This document shows, in pieces, positions 9,009-18,734 of a stretch of 64,000 nucleotides of DNA. The notes beneath the pieces were generated by a model, which was given only the letters and a program-made list of their open reading frames with translations, had not been told where the DNA came from and ran no database searches. The stretch covers positions 62,001 through 126,000 of the forward strand of contig NZ_JAHLPY010000004.1 of the NCBI RefSeq assembly GCF_018918155.1, given 5' to 3'. The translations under genes and the position numbers were made by a program. The stretch is from Anaerostipes sp. MSJ-23 (GTDB lineage Bacteria; Bacillota; Clostridia; Lachnospirales; Lachnospiraceae). How positions within the stretch are numbered: position 1 is the stretch's first letter; each line of letters begins with the position of its first letter.

Positions 9009-11966
9009 TTATTTTTTATTTGAGAAATAAGCCGTCTTCACTTCAGAACCTGCGCTTGTTACAGTTGCTGTTCCATAATAATAAGCAGAAACTTTATAAA
9101 CATATTTTTGTCCATTTTTGTTTGCTTTTGTATCATTATACTTCAGAACAGTATTTTTCTTAATTGTTGCAACTTTTGTAAATTTCTTTCCATCTGTACT
9201 ACGATATACATAGTAACCACTGGCTTTACTTACCTTTTTCCATGTAACAGACAGATTTTTTCCATTATTAGAAACAGAAACAATCACTGGTGTCTTTGGA
9301 ACAATCGTCAGTTTTACAGCTTTGCTTGTTGCGGCTTTATAATTTTTATCTGCAGCAACACTCGCTTTTACATAGTAAACGCCTGGATTTACTGGTGCTC
9401 CGGCTGCTCCTGCATTTGCTTTGCTTGTTGCTTTCTTACATTTGCTGTCGACATAATATTTATAAGTTACTTTTCCTGTGGATCCCTTTACTTGTGCAGG
9501 ATCAATTGCGATCGCTTTTCCTGTGTAAACACCTTTCTTCGCTTTTAATGTCACTGTACTAGAAGGTTTCTTCGCTCCACATCGTTTACAAATATCTTTT
9601 TTGTCATAATCATGCCCTAAAGCTTTGCTGGTCACAACTGTTTTTGTGCCAATATATGTTTTATCATCAAAATTAGCACTTGCTGTATAAATTGTTGCTT
9701 CTGGTTTTGTGCAGGAAGCTTTCTGATTCTTGGATGTGATTGTACATTCAATTCTCTGTTCCGGACGATCATATTTTTCTTTAAAAACAGCAGTACATGT
9801 TTTTGCATCTTCTGACCATTCAAACACTGGAGCAGCATAAGTCAATCCATCTTCATCTGTTTTTTTACAGATCTTGCAGACGTTGGTATCGATTCCTTCT
9901 CCCTCGTCTTCATTTTCTGCTGGTTCCTGTACGTGTTCATATTCATGCGTTAATGGATTTTTTGTTCTCTTTCTTGTTCCAGCTTTGATACGTCCACAAA
10001 CGGTACAACGTTCTTCTTCAAAACCTTCTCTTAAACATGTTGGTGCTACTGTAACCTTTTTATATGTATGTTTTGTTCCTGCTAAATGTTTCATATTCAA
10101 TGTTTCTTTTACATTGGCACATTTTTCAAATTTTTTACTTAATCCGTTATCTTCTCCGAAATTTCCATACGCAGGTTTATAAGCAACACATTCTGTTTTA
10201 TACTCTGTCTTACTGCTGAAATTTGTTGCCAGTGCTACATACATCTTTCCATCTTTGATAGAAAGTCCTGCAACTGGGCGTTCTTGCAGCTTCATAATAC
10301 TTTCCTTACTATTGGAAGTAATATAGAAAGACTGAGATACATTGGCATCATTGGTCTGTTTTACAGCAACTTCATTATATTCTTTGATCAGAACAATTTT
10401 TCCACTCTTTGGCTGATATTTATAAATCTTATTTCCAAGATTAAAATAAAGATTTCCTGCATATAAACCTACAGAGTGCTGTACTCCTGGATAAGTCTTA
10501 TTATAAGTTACATCAATTTTGTATTCTTTGGCAATATCCTGATTTGTTGCTACTTCTTTTCCATCTGGTGTATATACTTTTCCTGTTTCATAATCCACCA
10601 GTGTCTGAATTTTACCAGTCTTACGATTTCTACATGTCAGCTGATCTCGCTTATCATGATAAACACCACCATCAAGTAAAACTTTTGTATTGACCTGTGG
10701 TTTTACATAATACCAGTAAGTAGAATCATATGGAATATTACTATCTACCTGGCTAAACCATGCATTTTCATAAGTATCATCGGTACATTTATCTGCATAT
10801 GCAGTATCTAAGTCCGTACCTGAGAAACCGCTCCAATTTTCAAAGCTCTTCTGTGTAAATAAGAAGAACATATGACCTAAGTTTCCTTCGGTTTCTGCAC
10901 GAACTCTCTGGTTTTCTTCTACTTTAATATCTGCAAAGCTTGGATCTACATAATACCATTTTCCATCAATCTTAATGGCATTGATGTAATGATCATGGGT
11001 ACGGCATGCATAATCAACAATGGCATTGTCTCTGACTTCTTCTTTTGTCTTCCATGTACCATCTTTATGTTTATAAATTTTCGGGTGCATACGCTGAACA
11101 ATATAAGCATAAGCGCTGCAGTATCCAATACATACGGCTTTTTTCTCAACCAATGCTCCAAAGGCTGTACTTGAAATAAATTCCTGTTTTCCCTGGAAAA
11201 ATGCATCATCAAATGTAATCAGATTTGCCAGTTCATCGTTTAAGACCATATATTTTTCAACTTCTGACATATTCTTATCATTTACTTTTGCCAAAATTTT
11301 ATCGGCTTGTTGTAGGAATTCTTTTCCATAATATTGTACAAATCCCTGTAATCCTTGCTGTATACCATCAATCCTTTTATCAAGCTCCGTAAGCACTTTC
11401 ACACTCGAATCCACATTATTATAATCAATATTAGCCAGTGCTGCAATCGCTCCTAAAGGTGTCTCTTTTGTATCTTTTTTATAAAAGAACTGCATTGGTA
11501 CTCCAAAATAGTCCGGGTTGGCTTCATAATACTTCTGCAGCTTTGCATAATCTGCAATCGTTTTTTGTCTTTGCTCAGCTAATTTTTTTTCATCATTCTC
11601 ACTGTTGTTATTATCATTTTCACTGATTTCATTAACCTCAGTGACAACTGATTCCAAAGCACTGTCCATTGTTATATTGATCTTGTCTACTTTCTGATCT
11701 GTTCCTGTCTTTAAAGAGTAGGTTACAAGAGATTCACAATTATTTTCTTTTAAGACATTTTCAATTGCTTTCTTTGCATCTGCTTTTTTTAAATCATAAG
11801 AAGAAATATCAATGGATTTCTTTGGTTTCTTACTGAAGATTTCCTTGGTAATTTTTTCTTCCACACTCTTTTTGCTTGCCGCACAAACTTCATGAAAGTT
11901 TGTAAACACGAAAAAGGCGAAAAGAAAGCAGGCAATCCCTACAAACCTTTTTTTCCACAATTTCAT
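9009..11966 (-). CDS. Secreted transglutaminase-like protein with MBG-like and Fn3-like C-terminal domains
   Basis: A 985-residue paralogue of the next gene downstream; the first ~700 residues are nearly the same, including the signal peptide (ending near CAA, residue 30) and the triad Cys279, His326 and Asp341 in the same motifs. It has only one diverged Cys-rich repeat (VFEWSEDAKTCTAVF). This is followed by a short CxxC motif (ICKRCGA), a bacterial-Ig/MBG-like segment (YTGKAIAIDP ... YYVKASVAADKNY) and one Fn3-like domain (YYVYRSTDGKKF). GGAGGAG sits 5 bases before the ATG. It is the third gene of the operon, 101 bp after the larger paralogue. The different tails suggest one catalytic module presented on different surface scaffolds. 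Confidence 0.88.
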   Translation of the reverse strand: MKLWKKRFVGIACFLFAFFVFTNFHEVCAASKKSVEEKITKEIFSKKPKKSIDISSYDLKKADAKKAIENVLKENNCESLVTYSLKTGTDQKVDKINITMDSALESVVTEVNEISENDNNNSENDEKKLAEQRQKTIADYAKLQKYYEANPDYFGVPMQFFYKKDTKETPLGAIAALANIDYNNVDSSVKVLTELDKRIDGIQQGLQGFVQYYGKEFLQQADKILAKVNDKNMSEVEKYMVLNDELANLITFDDAFFQGKQEFISSTAFGALVEKKAVCIGYCSAYAYIVQRMHPKIYKHKDGTWKTKEEVRDNAIVDYACRTHDHYINAIKIDGKWYYVDPSFADIKVEENQRVRAETEGNLGHMFFLFTQKSFENWSGFSGTDLDTAYADKCTDDTYENAWFSQVDSNIPYDSTYWYYVKPQVNTKVLLDGGVYHDKRDQLTCRNRKTGKIQTLVDYETGKVYTPDGKEVATNQDIAKEYKIDVTYNKTYPGVQHSVGLYAGNLYFNLGNKIYKYQPKSGKIVLIKEYNEVAVKQTNDANVSQSFYITSNSKESIMKLQERPVAGLSIKDGKMYVALATNFSSKTEYKTECVAYKPAYGNFGEDNGLSKKFEKCANVKETLNMKHLAGTKHTYKKVTVAPTCLREGFEEERCTVCGRIKAGTRKRTKNPLTHEYEHVQEPAENEDEGEGIDTNVCKICKKTDEDGLTYAAPVFEWSEDAKTCTAVFKEKYDRPEQRIECTITSKNQKASCTKPEATIYTASANFDDKTYIGTKTVVTSKALGHDYDKKDICKRCGAKKPSSTVTLKAKKGVYTGKAIAIDPAQVKGSTGKVTYKYYVDSKCKKATSKANAGAAGAPVNPGVYYVKASVAADKNYKAATSKAVKLTIVPKTPVIVSVSNNGKNLSVTWKKVSKASGYYVYRSTDGKKFTKVATIKKNTVLKYNDTKANKNGQKYVYKVSAYYYGTATVTSAGSEVKTAYFSNKK

Positions 11967-12020
11967 TTAAACTCCTCCGCTTCTTAAGTATTTTTATGGT
12001 TGTATTTCATTAATAATATG

Positions 12021-12055
12021 AAGATGTCCCTGTAGTCTGAAACTACAGGGAATCT
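12021..12055 (-). other. Intergenic hairpin in the transglutaminase operon
   Basis: Perfect 9-bp stem (12028-12036 with 12042-12050), extended by a further AAGAT/ATCTT pairing, between the first and second transglutaminase genes. In the operon direction no U run follows, so it looks more like a processing or stability hairpin than a terminator. Confidence 0.55.
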
Positions 12056-12067
12056 TTATATATCTTT

Positions 12068-15000
12068 TTATTTTGTTACATTGACGTCTTTCTTGCTGCT
12101 CCATGCACTGTAATATTTTGTTTTTGATACAGTTTTATAAGAACGTACTCTAATTGTGTAAACTTTTTTCTTTGTCAGCTTACTAATTGTTTTGCTCTTA
12201 CTCTTTGCTGAGGAAACAGTAATAGTCTGACTCTTTCCACCTTTTATTGTGTATTCAATCTGGTATCCAGAAGCCTTTGTATTTGTTGTCCATGCAACGG
12301 TTGCTTTTGCGCCACTTATATTTTTCACTCTTGTTAATTTTGGTGTTGTCAGGAAATATCCTGTCTTTGCCTTAGAAGCTACTGTAATTGTTGCTTTTCC
12401 ATTTTTCTTAACATAAGCACTGACTTTATAGACATATTTCTGTCCATTCTTATTTGCCTTTGTATCATTAAACTTCACAGTATTTGCACTTGTGATTGTT
12501 TTAACTTTACTAAATTTCTTTCTATCTGTGCTGCGGTATACATAGTATCCGTTTGCTCCAGATACTTTTTCCCATGTCACTGTCATGTTCTTGCTGGCAT
12601 CAGCAACACTCTTAAGCATCTGAGCTTTACACTTCTTGCAAACACCATTCTTATTAAAGTTATGTCCAGTCGCATTCAGAGTAATCGTCTTAGAGGATGT
12701 ATAAGTTTCATCCTGAACTTCAAAAGATACGGTATATTTTACAGTTCCATTTGCAGTACAAGTTGCTGCCTTAACTACTGTTTTCTTAATATCATTTCCT
12801 TTTAGTTCTTTTGTAACTGTGCTGTCGTTATATTTACATGTCAGAACTGCCTTACACTGTTTGCCATCTTTGCTCCATGTATATTTTGCATCATATTCAT
12901 GATGTCCTGCTGGAATTGCAATTGGCTCGGTATCTTTTGAATATTTTTGTCCATTGAATTCACAAGTTGCTGTGTAGAACTTGCTGCCTTCTGTCTGACA
13001 GTTACCTTTCTTAATTGTTTCTGTTACTTTACAATCGACGCTCTGAACATCCTGGCATTTGCTACAAGTAAATTCTGCCTTACATGTCTTGTAATCATCA
13101 GACCATTTAAATTCAGGCTGTCCATAACTATGTCCAGTTGCTTTTACATCTGCTGTCTTTTCTGCTGTATATTCTGTTCCATCTAAAGCAATGGAAGCTT
13201 TGTAAGTTTTTTCTCCCTTTTCTGTACAAGTTGGCTCTTTTGTCACAGATTCTGTGATCTGACAATCCTGAGAATCTTCCTTATCACATAAATGGCATTT
13301 TCTTACAGCCTTGCATGTCATCATTCCATCTTCGGCAGATGTCCATACAAATTTTGGAGTTCCATAAACGTGCTCTCCAGCTTTTACTGTTACTTCTTTT
13401 GGTGTTGTATAAGTTTTTCCATTGATATTGAAACTTGCAACATAAGTAACTGTTCCGCCATTTTCACAATTGAAATCATCTGATTTTTCAATCTTAATTT
13501 CTTTTTCATCGTTATCCAGTGTTGCATTCTCTGTGATTGTAATATCTTTAGAATTATCTTTGTTCTGATCATCGTCTAAACAGTCAAGTTTGATATCTTT
13601 ACAAATCTGACAGCTTATTTTTGCTACACACTCTTTATTATCATCAGACCATGTATATTCTGGTTCTGCATAAAGATGTCCTTCTTTTGCTCCATCTGGA
13701 AGTTTCTCAGCTGCATCCAGACATCCTGTACAAATATAGGCTGTTCCAGATTTTTTCTTTCCAGCATCATCTGTTGTGTAGTATACATCTTTTTCTTTTA
13801 TATAATGATGTCCAGCTGCTTTCTGACCATCTGCTTTTTTTGTACCTTCTTTGATTTCTCCACAAGTCTTACAACGTTCTTCTGTATATCCATCTTCGGT
13901 ACATGTTGGAGCAACCGTAACAGTCTCATAATCATGAGAAGTTCCTGCCACATGGCTCATATCCAGTGTATCTACAAAGTTTGCACTCCACATAAATTCC
14001 TGGTTATCGTTGTCTCCACCTTTTTTATAAGATCCCCAGCTTACATAGCTGCTGTTATAATTTGTTTCTTCATATTTATAATCAGAAACATTTGCATAGT
14101 TTGTTGCAATGGATACATATAATTTTCCATCATCTTTGATTGCTAATCCCGCAATTGGATGATTATATACCGTATAGGCTGCATCCTTATCATCATCAGA
14201 TGTTACATTAAAGGACATTCCTGCAAAGTCTTTCTTGCTTTCGTCCTGTTTTGCAGATACTTTGTTATATTCTTTTACTTTTGTAATCGCATTTGTAGAT
14301 AAATCATATTTTAAGATTTTATTATCTACATTAAAGTATAATGCATTATTGTAAAGTGCTGTTGAATGAACAATTGCTGGATATTTCTTTACATTTTCAT
14401 CATTATCTTTTTTATAGCCTTCTGTTACAAGATTTGTTCCTGTTGCTTTTGTATCTGATGCTCCAGTATTATAATTTACAAGAACAGTCTCGTTTCCACT
14501 TAATAAACCATCACTGATTTTTCTTCTTACAAGAAGATCTTCTCCTTGCTTATAAGTATTATTACTAATGGAAGATGTATTTTTTACATAATAATAATAT
14601 GTGTTATCCGTATAGATTGGTCCCTGTGCTTTTGTTACCCATGAATTGTTTTCATAAGTTGTGTCATTAGATACATCTTTATATAATGTATCAATATATG
14701 CAAAGTTTCCTTTAAACTGACTTCTTAAAGAAGAATCACTAATTAAGAAATAAGAATGTGTCATATTTCCATCAGTTTCTACACGGTTTCTCTGCATACA
14801 CTCTACATAAATATCATTGTAGCAGGAATCCACATAATACCATTTCTGTTTATTATCTTTGTTTGGTACTTTTACCGCACTGAAGAAATGCGCATTGTTA
14901 AAATGAGATTTTTCCCCATACATTTCAACATCAGAATCCCACTGGATTCTTACAAAATCTACAATATAAGTTGGGTTTCCTGTATTCTTATACTGTTTTA

Positions 15001-16222
15001 CACCATCAACCGTTTTTACAGTTGTACCATCTGATTCATAGACAGGCTGTAATTTTCCATTAACTTCGTCTTTTGTCTTCCATGTGTCTCCATTTTTATA
15101 AATTTCAGGACATGCACACTGTACAAGATAATTATACGCAGCTGTATAAGACAGACATACACTATTACGATCAACCAGCACACCAAAAGCAGAAGAACGT
15201 TTCACACCGTCAAATAACTGAGAAGCCTGATCTCCAGATGCTGTTGTCTGTTTATTCATAGAGTTATTGATATAAGCCATATCAAAGTTTGCATAATTTC
15301 CAAGCCAGTCATTTAAAGCCAGAAGTTTTTGCGCGGTTGACATTCCAGGTTTGATTGATTGTAATGCCTGATTTTTTACATTTAATAACTGCTGTCCATA
15401 ATATTTAGCATCACCGTCAATCATAGAACTTAATGCATAATAGTATCCCTGAATCAATCCATCCACCGTTTTAATTGATGTTTGTTCTGACTTCCCAATA
15501 TCTTCAAAGCTAATATCTGCTACAGAAAGTAATGCTCGAATTGGTTTTCCTTCAGAGTCTTTTGCGCAAAAGTATGGACTGGCAACTCCAAAATAATCTG
15601 GTTTGCTTTCGTAATAAGCCTGAAGCTGTGCATAATCTGTATAAACTTGCTGCATTTCTTCATCAGACAGAGGACTTGCACTAGCTTTATTAATTTCATC
15701 CAGCTCATCCATTGCCATCATATAAGTTGCATCTGTTTTTACATTTACTGCTTTTACAGTTCCATCTTTTTGTGTATCATAAGATACTTTTACCAATTTT
15801 GATACACTATTATCTTTTAATACTTCACTGGTAGCTTCTTTTACCTCATTTTGGGAAGCATCGTAAGATGATACCGATACTTTTGTCTGTTTGCGATTTT
15901 GAAAAATTCCTTTTTCAATCGTATTTTTTAATTTTCCCTTAGTTGTTTTTTGTTCTGTTTTTTTCGCTTTCGTTTTAGCAACAGCTGCTTTTGTAGCTGC
16001 TTTCTGTTTTGCTTTTATTTCTTTAATAGCGGCTGCATCTGCTTTTTTCTCCGCTTTTGTCTGTGCCGCTGTTTTTTTTGCTGTACTAACATTAGAAGAA
16101 GCTTTTGTAGAAGCTGTCTTTTGTTGCACTGGTGCTGCAGCAACAACATTTGGCACCGGAATCATACTTGCATTTACTGCAAGAACCATCATCCAAGCTA
16201 AGATCTTTTTCATGTTCTTCAT
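12068..16222 (-). CDS. Secreted transglutaminase-like protein with Ala/Lys-rich linker, four Cys repeats and Fn3-like tail
   Basis: A 1384-residue secreted protein. The signal peptide (hydrophobic residues 7-28, ending VVAAA) is followed by an Ala/Lys-rich low-complexity stretch (about 35-100). The transglutaminase-like core has Cys356 (NSVCLSYTAAYNYL), His445 (NNAHFFSAV) and Asp465 (WYYVDS). This core is clearly related to, but diverged from, the two downstream paralogues, with an insertion between Cys and His. Four Cys-rich GHxY repeats and two Fn3-like domains ending SAWSSKKDVNVTK follow. The start overlaps the ligase stop by 4 bp (ATGA) with AAAGGAGG upstream, so the two genes are translationally coupled. 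The ligase and this protein are thus tied functionally, but no reaction linking them is known to me. Confidence 0.87.
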   Translation of the reverse strand: MKNMKKILAWMMVLAVNASMIPVPNVVAAAPVQQKTASTKASSNVSTAKKTAAQTKAEKKADAAAIKEIKAKQKAATKAAVAKTKAKKTEQKTTKGKLKNTIEKGIFQNRKQTKVSVSSYDASQNEVKEATSEVLKDNSVSKLVKVSYDTQKDGTVKAVNVKTDATYMMAMDELDEINKASASPLSDEEMQQVYTDYAQLQAYYESKPDYFGVASPYFCAKDSEGKPIRALLSVADISFEDIGKSEQTSIKTVDGLIQGYYYALSSMIDGDAKYYGQQLLNVKNQALQSIKPGMSTAQKLLALNDWLGNYANFDMAYINNSMNKQTTASGDQASQLFDGVKRSSAFGVLVDRNSVCLSYTAAYNYLVQCACPEIYKNGDTWKTKDEVNGKLQPVYESDGTTVKTVDGVKQYKNTGNPTYIVDFVRIQWDSDVEMYGEKSHFNNAHFFSAVKVPNKDNKQKWYYVDSCYNDIYVECMQRNRVETDGNMTHSYFLISDSSLRSQFKGNFAYIDTLYKDVSNDTTYENNSWVTKAQGPIYTDNTYYYYVKNTSSISNNTYKQGEDLLVRRKISDGLLSGNETVLVNYNTGASDTKATGTNLVTEGYKKDNDENVKKYPAIVHSTALYNNALYFNVDNKILKYDLSTNAITKVKEYNKVSAKQDESKKDFAGMSFNVTSDDDKDAAYTVYNHPIAGLAIKDDGKLYVSIATNYANVSDYKYEETNYNSSYVSWGSYKKGGDNDNQEFMWSANFVDTLDMSHVAGTSHDYETVTVAPTCTEDGYTEERCKTCGEIKEGTKKADGQKAAGHHYIKEKDVYYTTDDAGKKKSGTAYICTGCLDAAEKLPDGAKEGHLYAEPEYTWSDDNKECVAKISCQICKDIKLDCLDDDQNKDNSKDITITENATLDNDEKEIKIEKSDDFNCENGGTVTYVASFNINGKTYTTPKEVTVKAGEHVYGTPKFVWTSAEDGMMTCKAVRKCHLCDKEDSQDCQITESVTKEPTCTEKGEKTYKASIALDGTEYTAEKTADVKATGHSYGQPEFKWSDDYKTCKAEFTCSKCQDVQSVDCKVTETIKKGNCQTEGSKFYTATCEFNGQKYSKDTEPIAIPAGHHEYDAKYTWSKDGKQCKAVLTCKYNDSTVTKELKGNDIKKTVVKAATCTANGTVKYTVSFEVQDETYTSSKTITLNATGHNFNKNGVCKKCKAQMLKSVADASKNMTVTWEKVSGANGYYVYRSTDRKKFSKVKTITSANTVKFNDTKANKNGQKYVYKVSAYVKKNGKATITVASKAKTGYFLTTPKLTRVKNISGAKATVAWTTNTKASGYQIEYTIKGGKSQTITVSSAKSKSKTISKLTKKKVYTIRVRSYKTVSKTKYYSAWSSKKDVNVTK

Positions 16223-18057
16223 AGATCCTCCTTTATATTGCTTGTATTTATATTTACAGTATCATTTCCCTTGTTAAGAATCGGTTCTTTCTTTATTATT
16301 TTCTGCCCTTTTTTCAAGATCTCTGCTGTCAGTCCTTTACGGTTTGTCTTAAAATGAAAATAAGGACGATGTTTAATCGCCGTTATCTCACAAGGTATTT
16401 CATGAGGCTCAAGTCGAATACATATCTTTTCCTTTATTTCTTCCAGATCTGCCCCGTCTTCTGGCTGCACGTAGGCATATGGCAGATAATATCCCGGATT
16501 TTTCTGATCCGGAACAACAACAAAAAATATATCTTCAATCCCTTGGACATCACAAACACGATTTTCCATAACCAGCTCAAAAAGATATCCGCCTCCGGCC
16601 CGTTCTTTCAGTCCACGACCGAGAATATGCAGCAATCCTTTTTCTGTTATATATCCATAATCACCGGTATGAAGCCATACTTTTCCATCTCTATGGACTT
16701 TTAGTACCTCTTGTGTTGCTTCTAGTCCATCATATCCAATCATGGTTCCAGGACCCGTCCGGCAAATCTCTCCAATCTTTCCATATGGAAGTTCTGTCTC
16801 TCCATCTTTATCAAATACAGAAATAATTGTTGCAGGCATTGGAATTCCATAACAACAATCTTCGATAGATTCTCCTGGACAAGGCATTGTACAGCTTGAA
16901 CCTGCTTCACTTTGGCCATAACCAGTACTGAAAAATGCATGACATTGATGTTTCTTCAAAAATGCATGAATCCGTCGAATCTGTCTATTATTTAATGCTT
17001 CCGCTCCTGCTCCAACTGCATAAAGATGCTTCATTGAATAATCTTGCGGAATCCGTTTACTATGTAATAAAAATTCCATAAATAATGGAATGGATGCCCA
17101 ACAATTTGGCTGATAACGCATCATCTCAAGATCCAAATCTTCTACTTTACAAAACGGATCGAGAATCAGCAGTTTATTCGTTGCCAATGGATTTAATATC
17201 ATCGACACAACAACCGCAACCAATGCTGGCGGTAAAATTGTATGCAACCACGTCATCCTCTGCTTCATCGCAGGTGCAAATGGTGTCATCTGAAATAACA
17301 CTCCAATCATACTTTGTGCAGAATGAATCACCTGTTTTGGATCTCCCGTTGATCCACTTGTATAAGCACAAAACAATGGTATCCTATGATCTTCTTTTAT
17401 CGAAGGAATTTCTGTTTTTTCTCCATTTAAAAGGAATTCCTCCCAAGTAAGATTTGCTTGATTGTCTGCTTTCTGCTCCGGATACCTTTCTTCAATACTT
17501 TTGATTATATGATCTGACATACTTTCCTTATCAGCCATATGATAAGGAGATATCGTAATGATCTTTTCAAGATTTGTTGCCTCAAAATATAATTTTTCAT
17601 CTTCCTTCGATAAAAAATCATGTGTAAACAAAAATTTAGATCCTGTCTTTTTAATCGCATCCGCGCAATTTTGCGGTGTATCATCTCTACAGACAATTGC
17701 AGCCCCTATTTTTTCTGCTGCTAGAAGCAACAGCAAAAACTCTGGAACTGCCTGAAGAAATACAGGGATTTTATCTCCCTGTTTAATACCAATGGCACAC
17801 ATTGCCATGGCTGTATCATCAACTTTCTTTTTTATTTCCTTAAAGTTATAATCACACCCATAATAATGAATGATTGCAGACTGTTCATCTCTGATATGAT
17901 CTTTCAAAAATTCAAAAAGCGAACAATCCGGAACTTTCATATCCCTCATTTCGTCCGGATAATTGTTCATCCATGGGCGTTGCTTACTTGCTTCACCACT
18001 AAAAAAATCGCAGCAGACATCACTGTCTGTTGCAACATCATTTTGATATTTTTTCAT
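16219..18057 (-). CDS. Adenylate-forming (AMP-binding) ligase heading the transglutaminase operon
   Basis: A 612-residue member of the ANL superfamily (acyl-CoA synthetases and NRPS adenylation domains), predicted to activate a carboxylate as acyl-AMP in the cytoplasm. Visible core motifs are the phosphate loop TSGSTGDPK at 233-241, YGQSE at 380-384, TGD at 464-466, GRGLKER at 480-486 and a candidate catalytic Lys574 (TNRKGL). No carrier-protein or condensation domain is fused, and no signal peptide is present. The start at 18057 has GGGAG 8 bases upstream and overlaps a 10-codon leader ORF. The product end overlaps the first secreted transglutaminase by 4 bp. The substrate and acceptor (CoA, a carrier, or a peptide) cannot be assigned from sequence. 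Confidence 0.85.
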   Translation of the reverse strand: MKKYQNDVATDSDVCCDFFSGEASKQRPWMNNYPDEMRDMKVPDCSLFEFLKDHIRDEQSAIIHYYGCDYNFKEIKKKVDDTAMAMCAIGIKQGDKIPVFLQAVPEFLLLLLAAEKIGAAIVCRDDTPQNCADAIKKTGSKFLFTHDFLSKEDEKLYFEATNLEKIITISPYHMADKESMSDHIIKSIEERYPEQKADNQANLTWEEFLLNGEKTEIPSIKEDHRIPLFCAYTSGSTGDPKQVIHSAQSMIGVLFQMTPFAPAMKQRMTWLHTILPPALVAVVVSMILNPLATNKLLILDPFCKVEDLDLEMMRYQPNCWASIPLFMEFLLHSKRIPQDYSMKHLYAVGAGAEALNNRQIRRIHAFLKKHQCHAFFSTGYGQSEAGSSCTMPCPGESIEDCCYGIPMPATIISVFDKDGETELPYGKIGEICRTGPGTMIGYDGLEATQEVLKVHRDGKVWLHTGDYGYITEKGLLHILGRGLKERAGGGYLFELVMENRVCDVQGIEDIFFVVVPDQKNPGYYLPYAYVQPEDGADLEEIKEKICIRLEPHEIPCEITAIKHRPYFHFKTNRKGLTAEILKKGQKIIKKEPILNKGNDTVNINTSNIKEDL

Positions 18058-18086
18058 GAATTTTCTCCCATCTTGTCTGAATCCAT
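18054..18086 (-). CDS. Possible 10-residue leader peptide coupled to the ligase gene
   Basis: The ORF MDSDKMGENS has an unusually strong ribosome site (AAGGGGG, 3-4 bases before ATG), and its TGA overlaps the ligase ATG as ATGA. The arrangement would make ligase translation depend on leader translation. The peptide itself has no recognisable function, and the ligase also has its own GGGAG site, so this may be chance. Confidence 0.4.
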   Translation of the reverse strand: MDSDKMGENS

Positions 18087-18118
18087 ATTTCCCCCTTAGA
18101 ATTCATCGTATGCAGCAA

Positions 18119-18125
18119 GCGTAAG
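18119..18125 (-). promoter_or_regulatory. Candidate operator half-site for the divergent XRE regulator
   Basis: GCGTAAG on the plus strand is the exact reverse complement of CTTACGC in the inverted repeat at 18229-18248. It lies just downstream of the predicted ligase-operon promoter, where a bound repressor would block transcription. Confidence 0.4.
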
Positions 18126-18138
18126 AATTTATTCATCC

Positions 18139-18167
18139 AATATGAAATACAATTGAAAATATTTCAA
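18139..18167 (-). promoter_or_regulatory. Predicted promoter of the ligase/transglutaminase operon
   Basis: Minus-strand TTGAAA (18162-18167), 17-base spacer, CATATT (18139-18144), about 75 bp upstream of the ligase start and flanked on both sides by TTACGC-type sites. The -10 is imperfect. Confidence 0.45.
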
Positions 18168-18228
18168 ATTTACGATATACTTTTTTATGTTGATTTGTAA
18201 TAAAAAAACAAAAAAAGTATTGCATCGA

Positions 18229-18248
18229 TACTTACGCTAATGTAAGTA
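18229..18248. promoter_or_regulatory. Inverted repeat, candidate XRE-family operator
   Basis: TACTTAC-N6-GTAAGTA, a perfect 7-bp inverted repeat centred in the intergenic region between the divergent ligase operon and the XRE gene. Repressors of this size usually bind such sites and control both their own gene and the divergent target. Confidence 0.5.
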
Positions 18249-18344
18249 CATTTTACCTTTATTTCCTTTATTAGTCAATACTTTTTCTCGCCAACGCATA
18301 TATTCTTTCATTAAGTATATTTAATTAAATTGAAAGGAACTTTT

Positions 18345-18707
18345 ATGTATAAAACTTTTGAAACACTTCTTAAAAAACGTGGCATCACCCCTTATAAAAT
18401 TTGGAAAGAAACCGGCGTAACTCAAACCGTTTTAAGCAATTGGAAACATGGAAAAAGTGTCCCAAATGCAGCAAATCTTTATAAAATTGCGTCTTATCTT
18501 GGTGTGTATGTTGATGATTTAATATGCGAGGAAGATTTTCAATTATCCTCTGTAATGTTGGAAGAATCGATGGATGAGTATGACGTCTGTAAGAATCATG
18601 CTCTTTATGATCTTATCAAAGATGCGAGAAATGCTGATCCTCGTGATATTAAAATTATTCATCATTTATTGCTTGATTTAAAAGAACGAGACCAAAAAAA
18701 TCATTAA
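18345..18707 (+). CDS. XRE-family helix-turn-helix transcriptional regulator
   Basis: A 120-residue DNA-binding protein. Residues 5-60 form a Cro/CI-type helix-turn-helix (GITPYKIWKETGVTQTVLSNWKHGKSVPNAANLYKIA is its core, with TQTVLSNWKHG as the recognition segment). The C-terminal half is short, acidic and helical, and could dimerise or sense a signal. The ATG at 18345 is preceded by GAAAGGA at the right distance, so I reject the TTG 15 bases earlier, which overlaps that site. It is transcribed divergently from the ligase/transglutaminase operon across about 290 bp that contain a matching inverted repeat, which makes it the likely local regulator, probably a repressor. Confidence 0.85.
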   Translation: MYKTFETLLKKRGITPYKIWKETGVTQTVLSNWKHGKSVPNAANLYKIASYLGVYVDDLICEEDFQLSSVMLEESMDEYDVCKNHALYDLIKDARNADPRDIKIIHHLLLDLKERDQKNH

Positions 18708-18734
18708 AAATCTATGAACTTTCCTCATTTTTGT

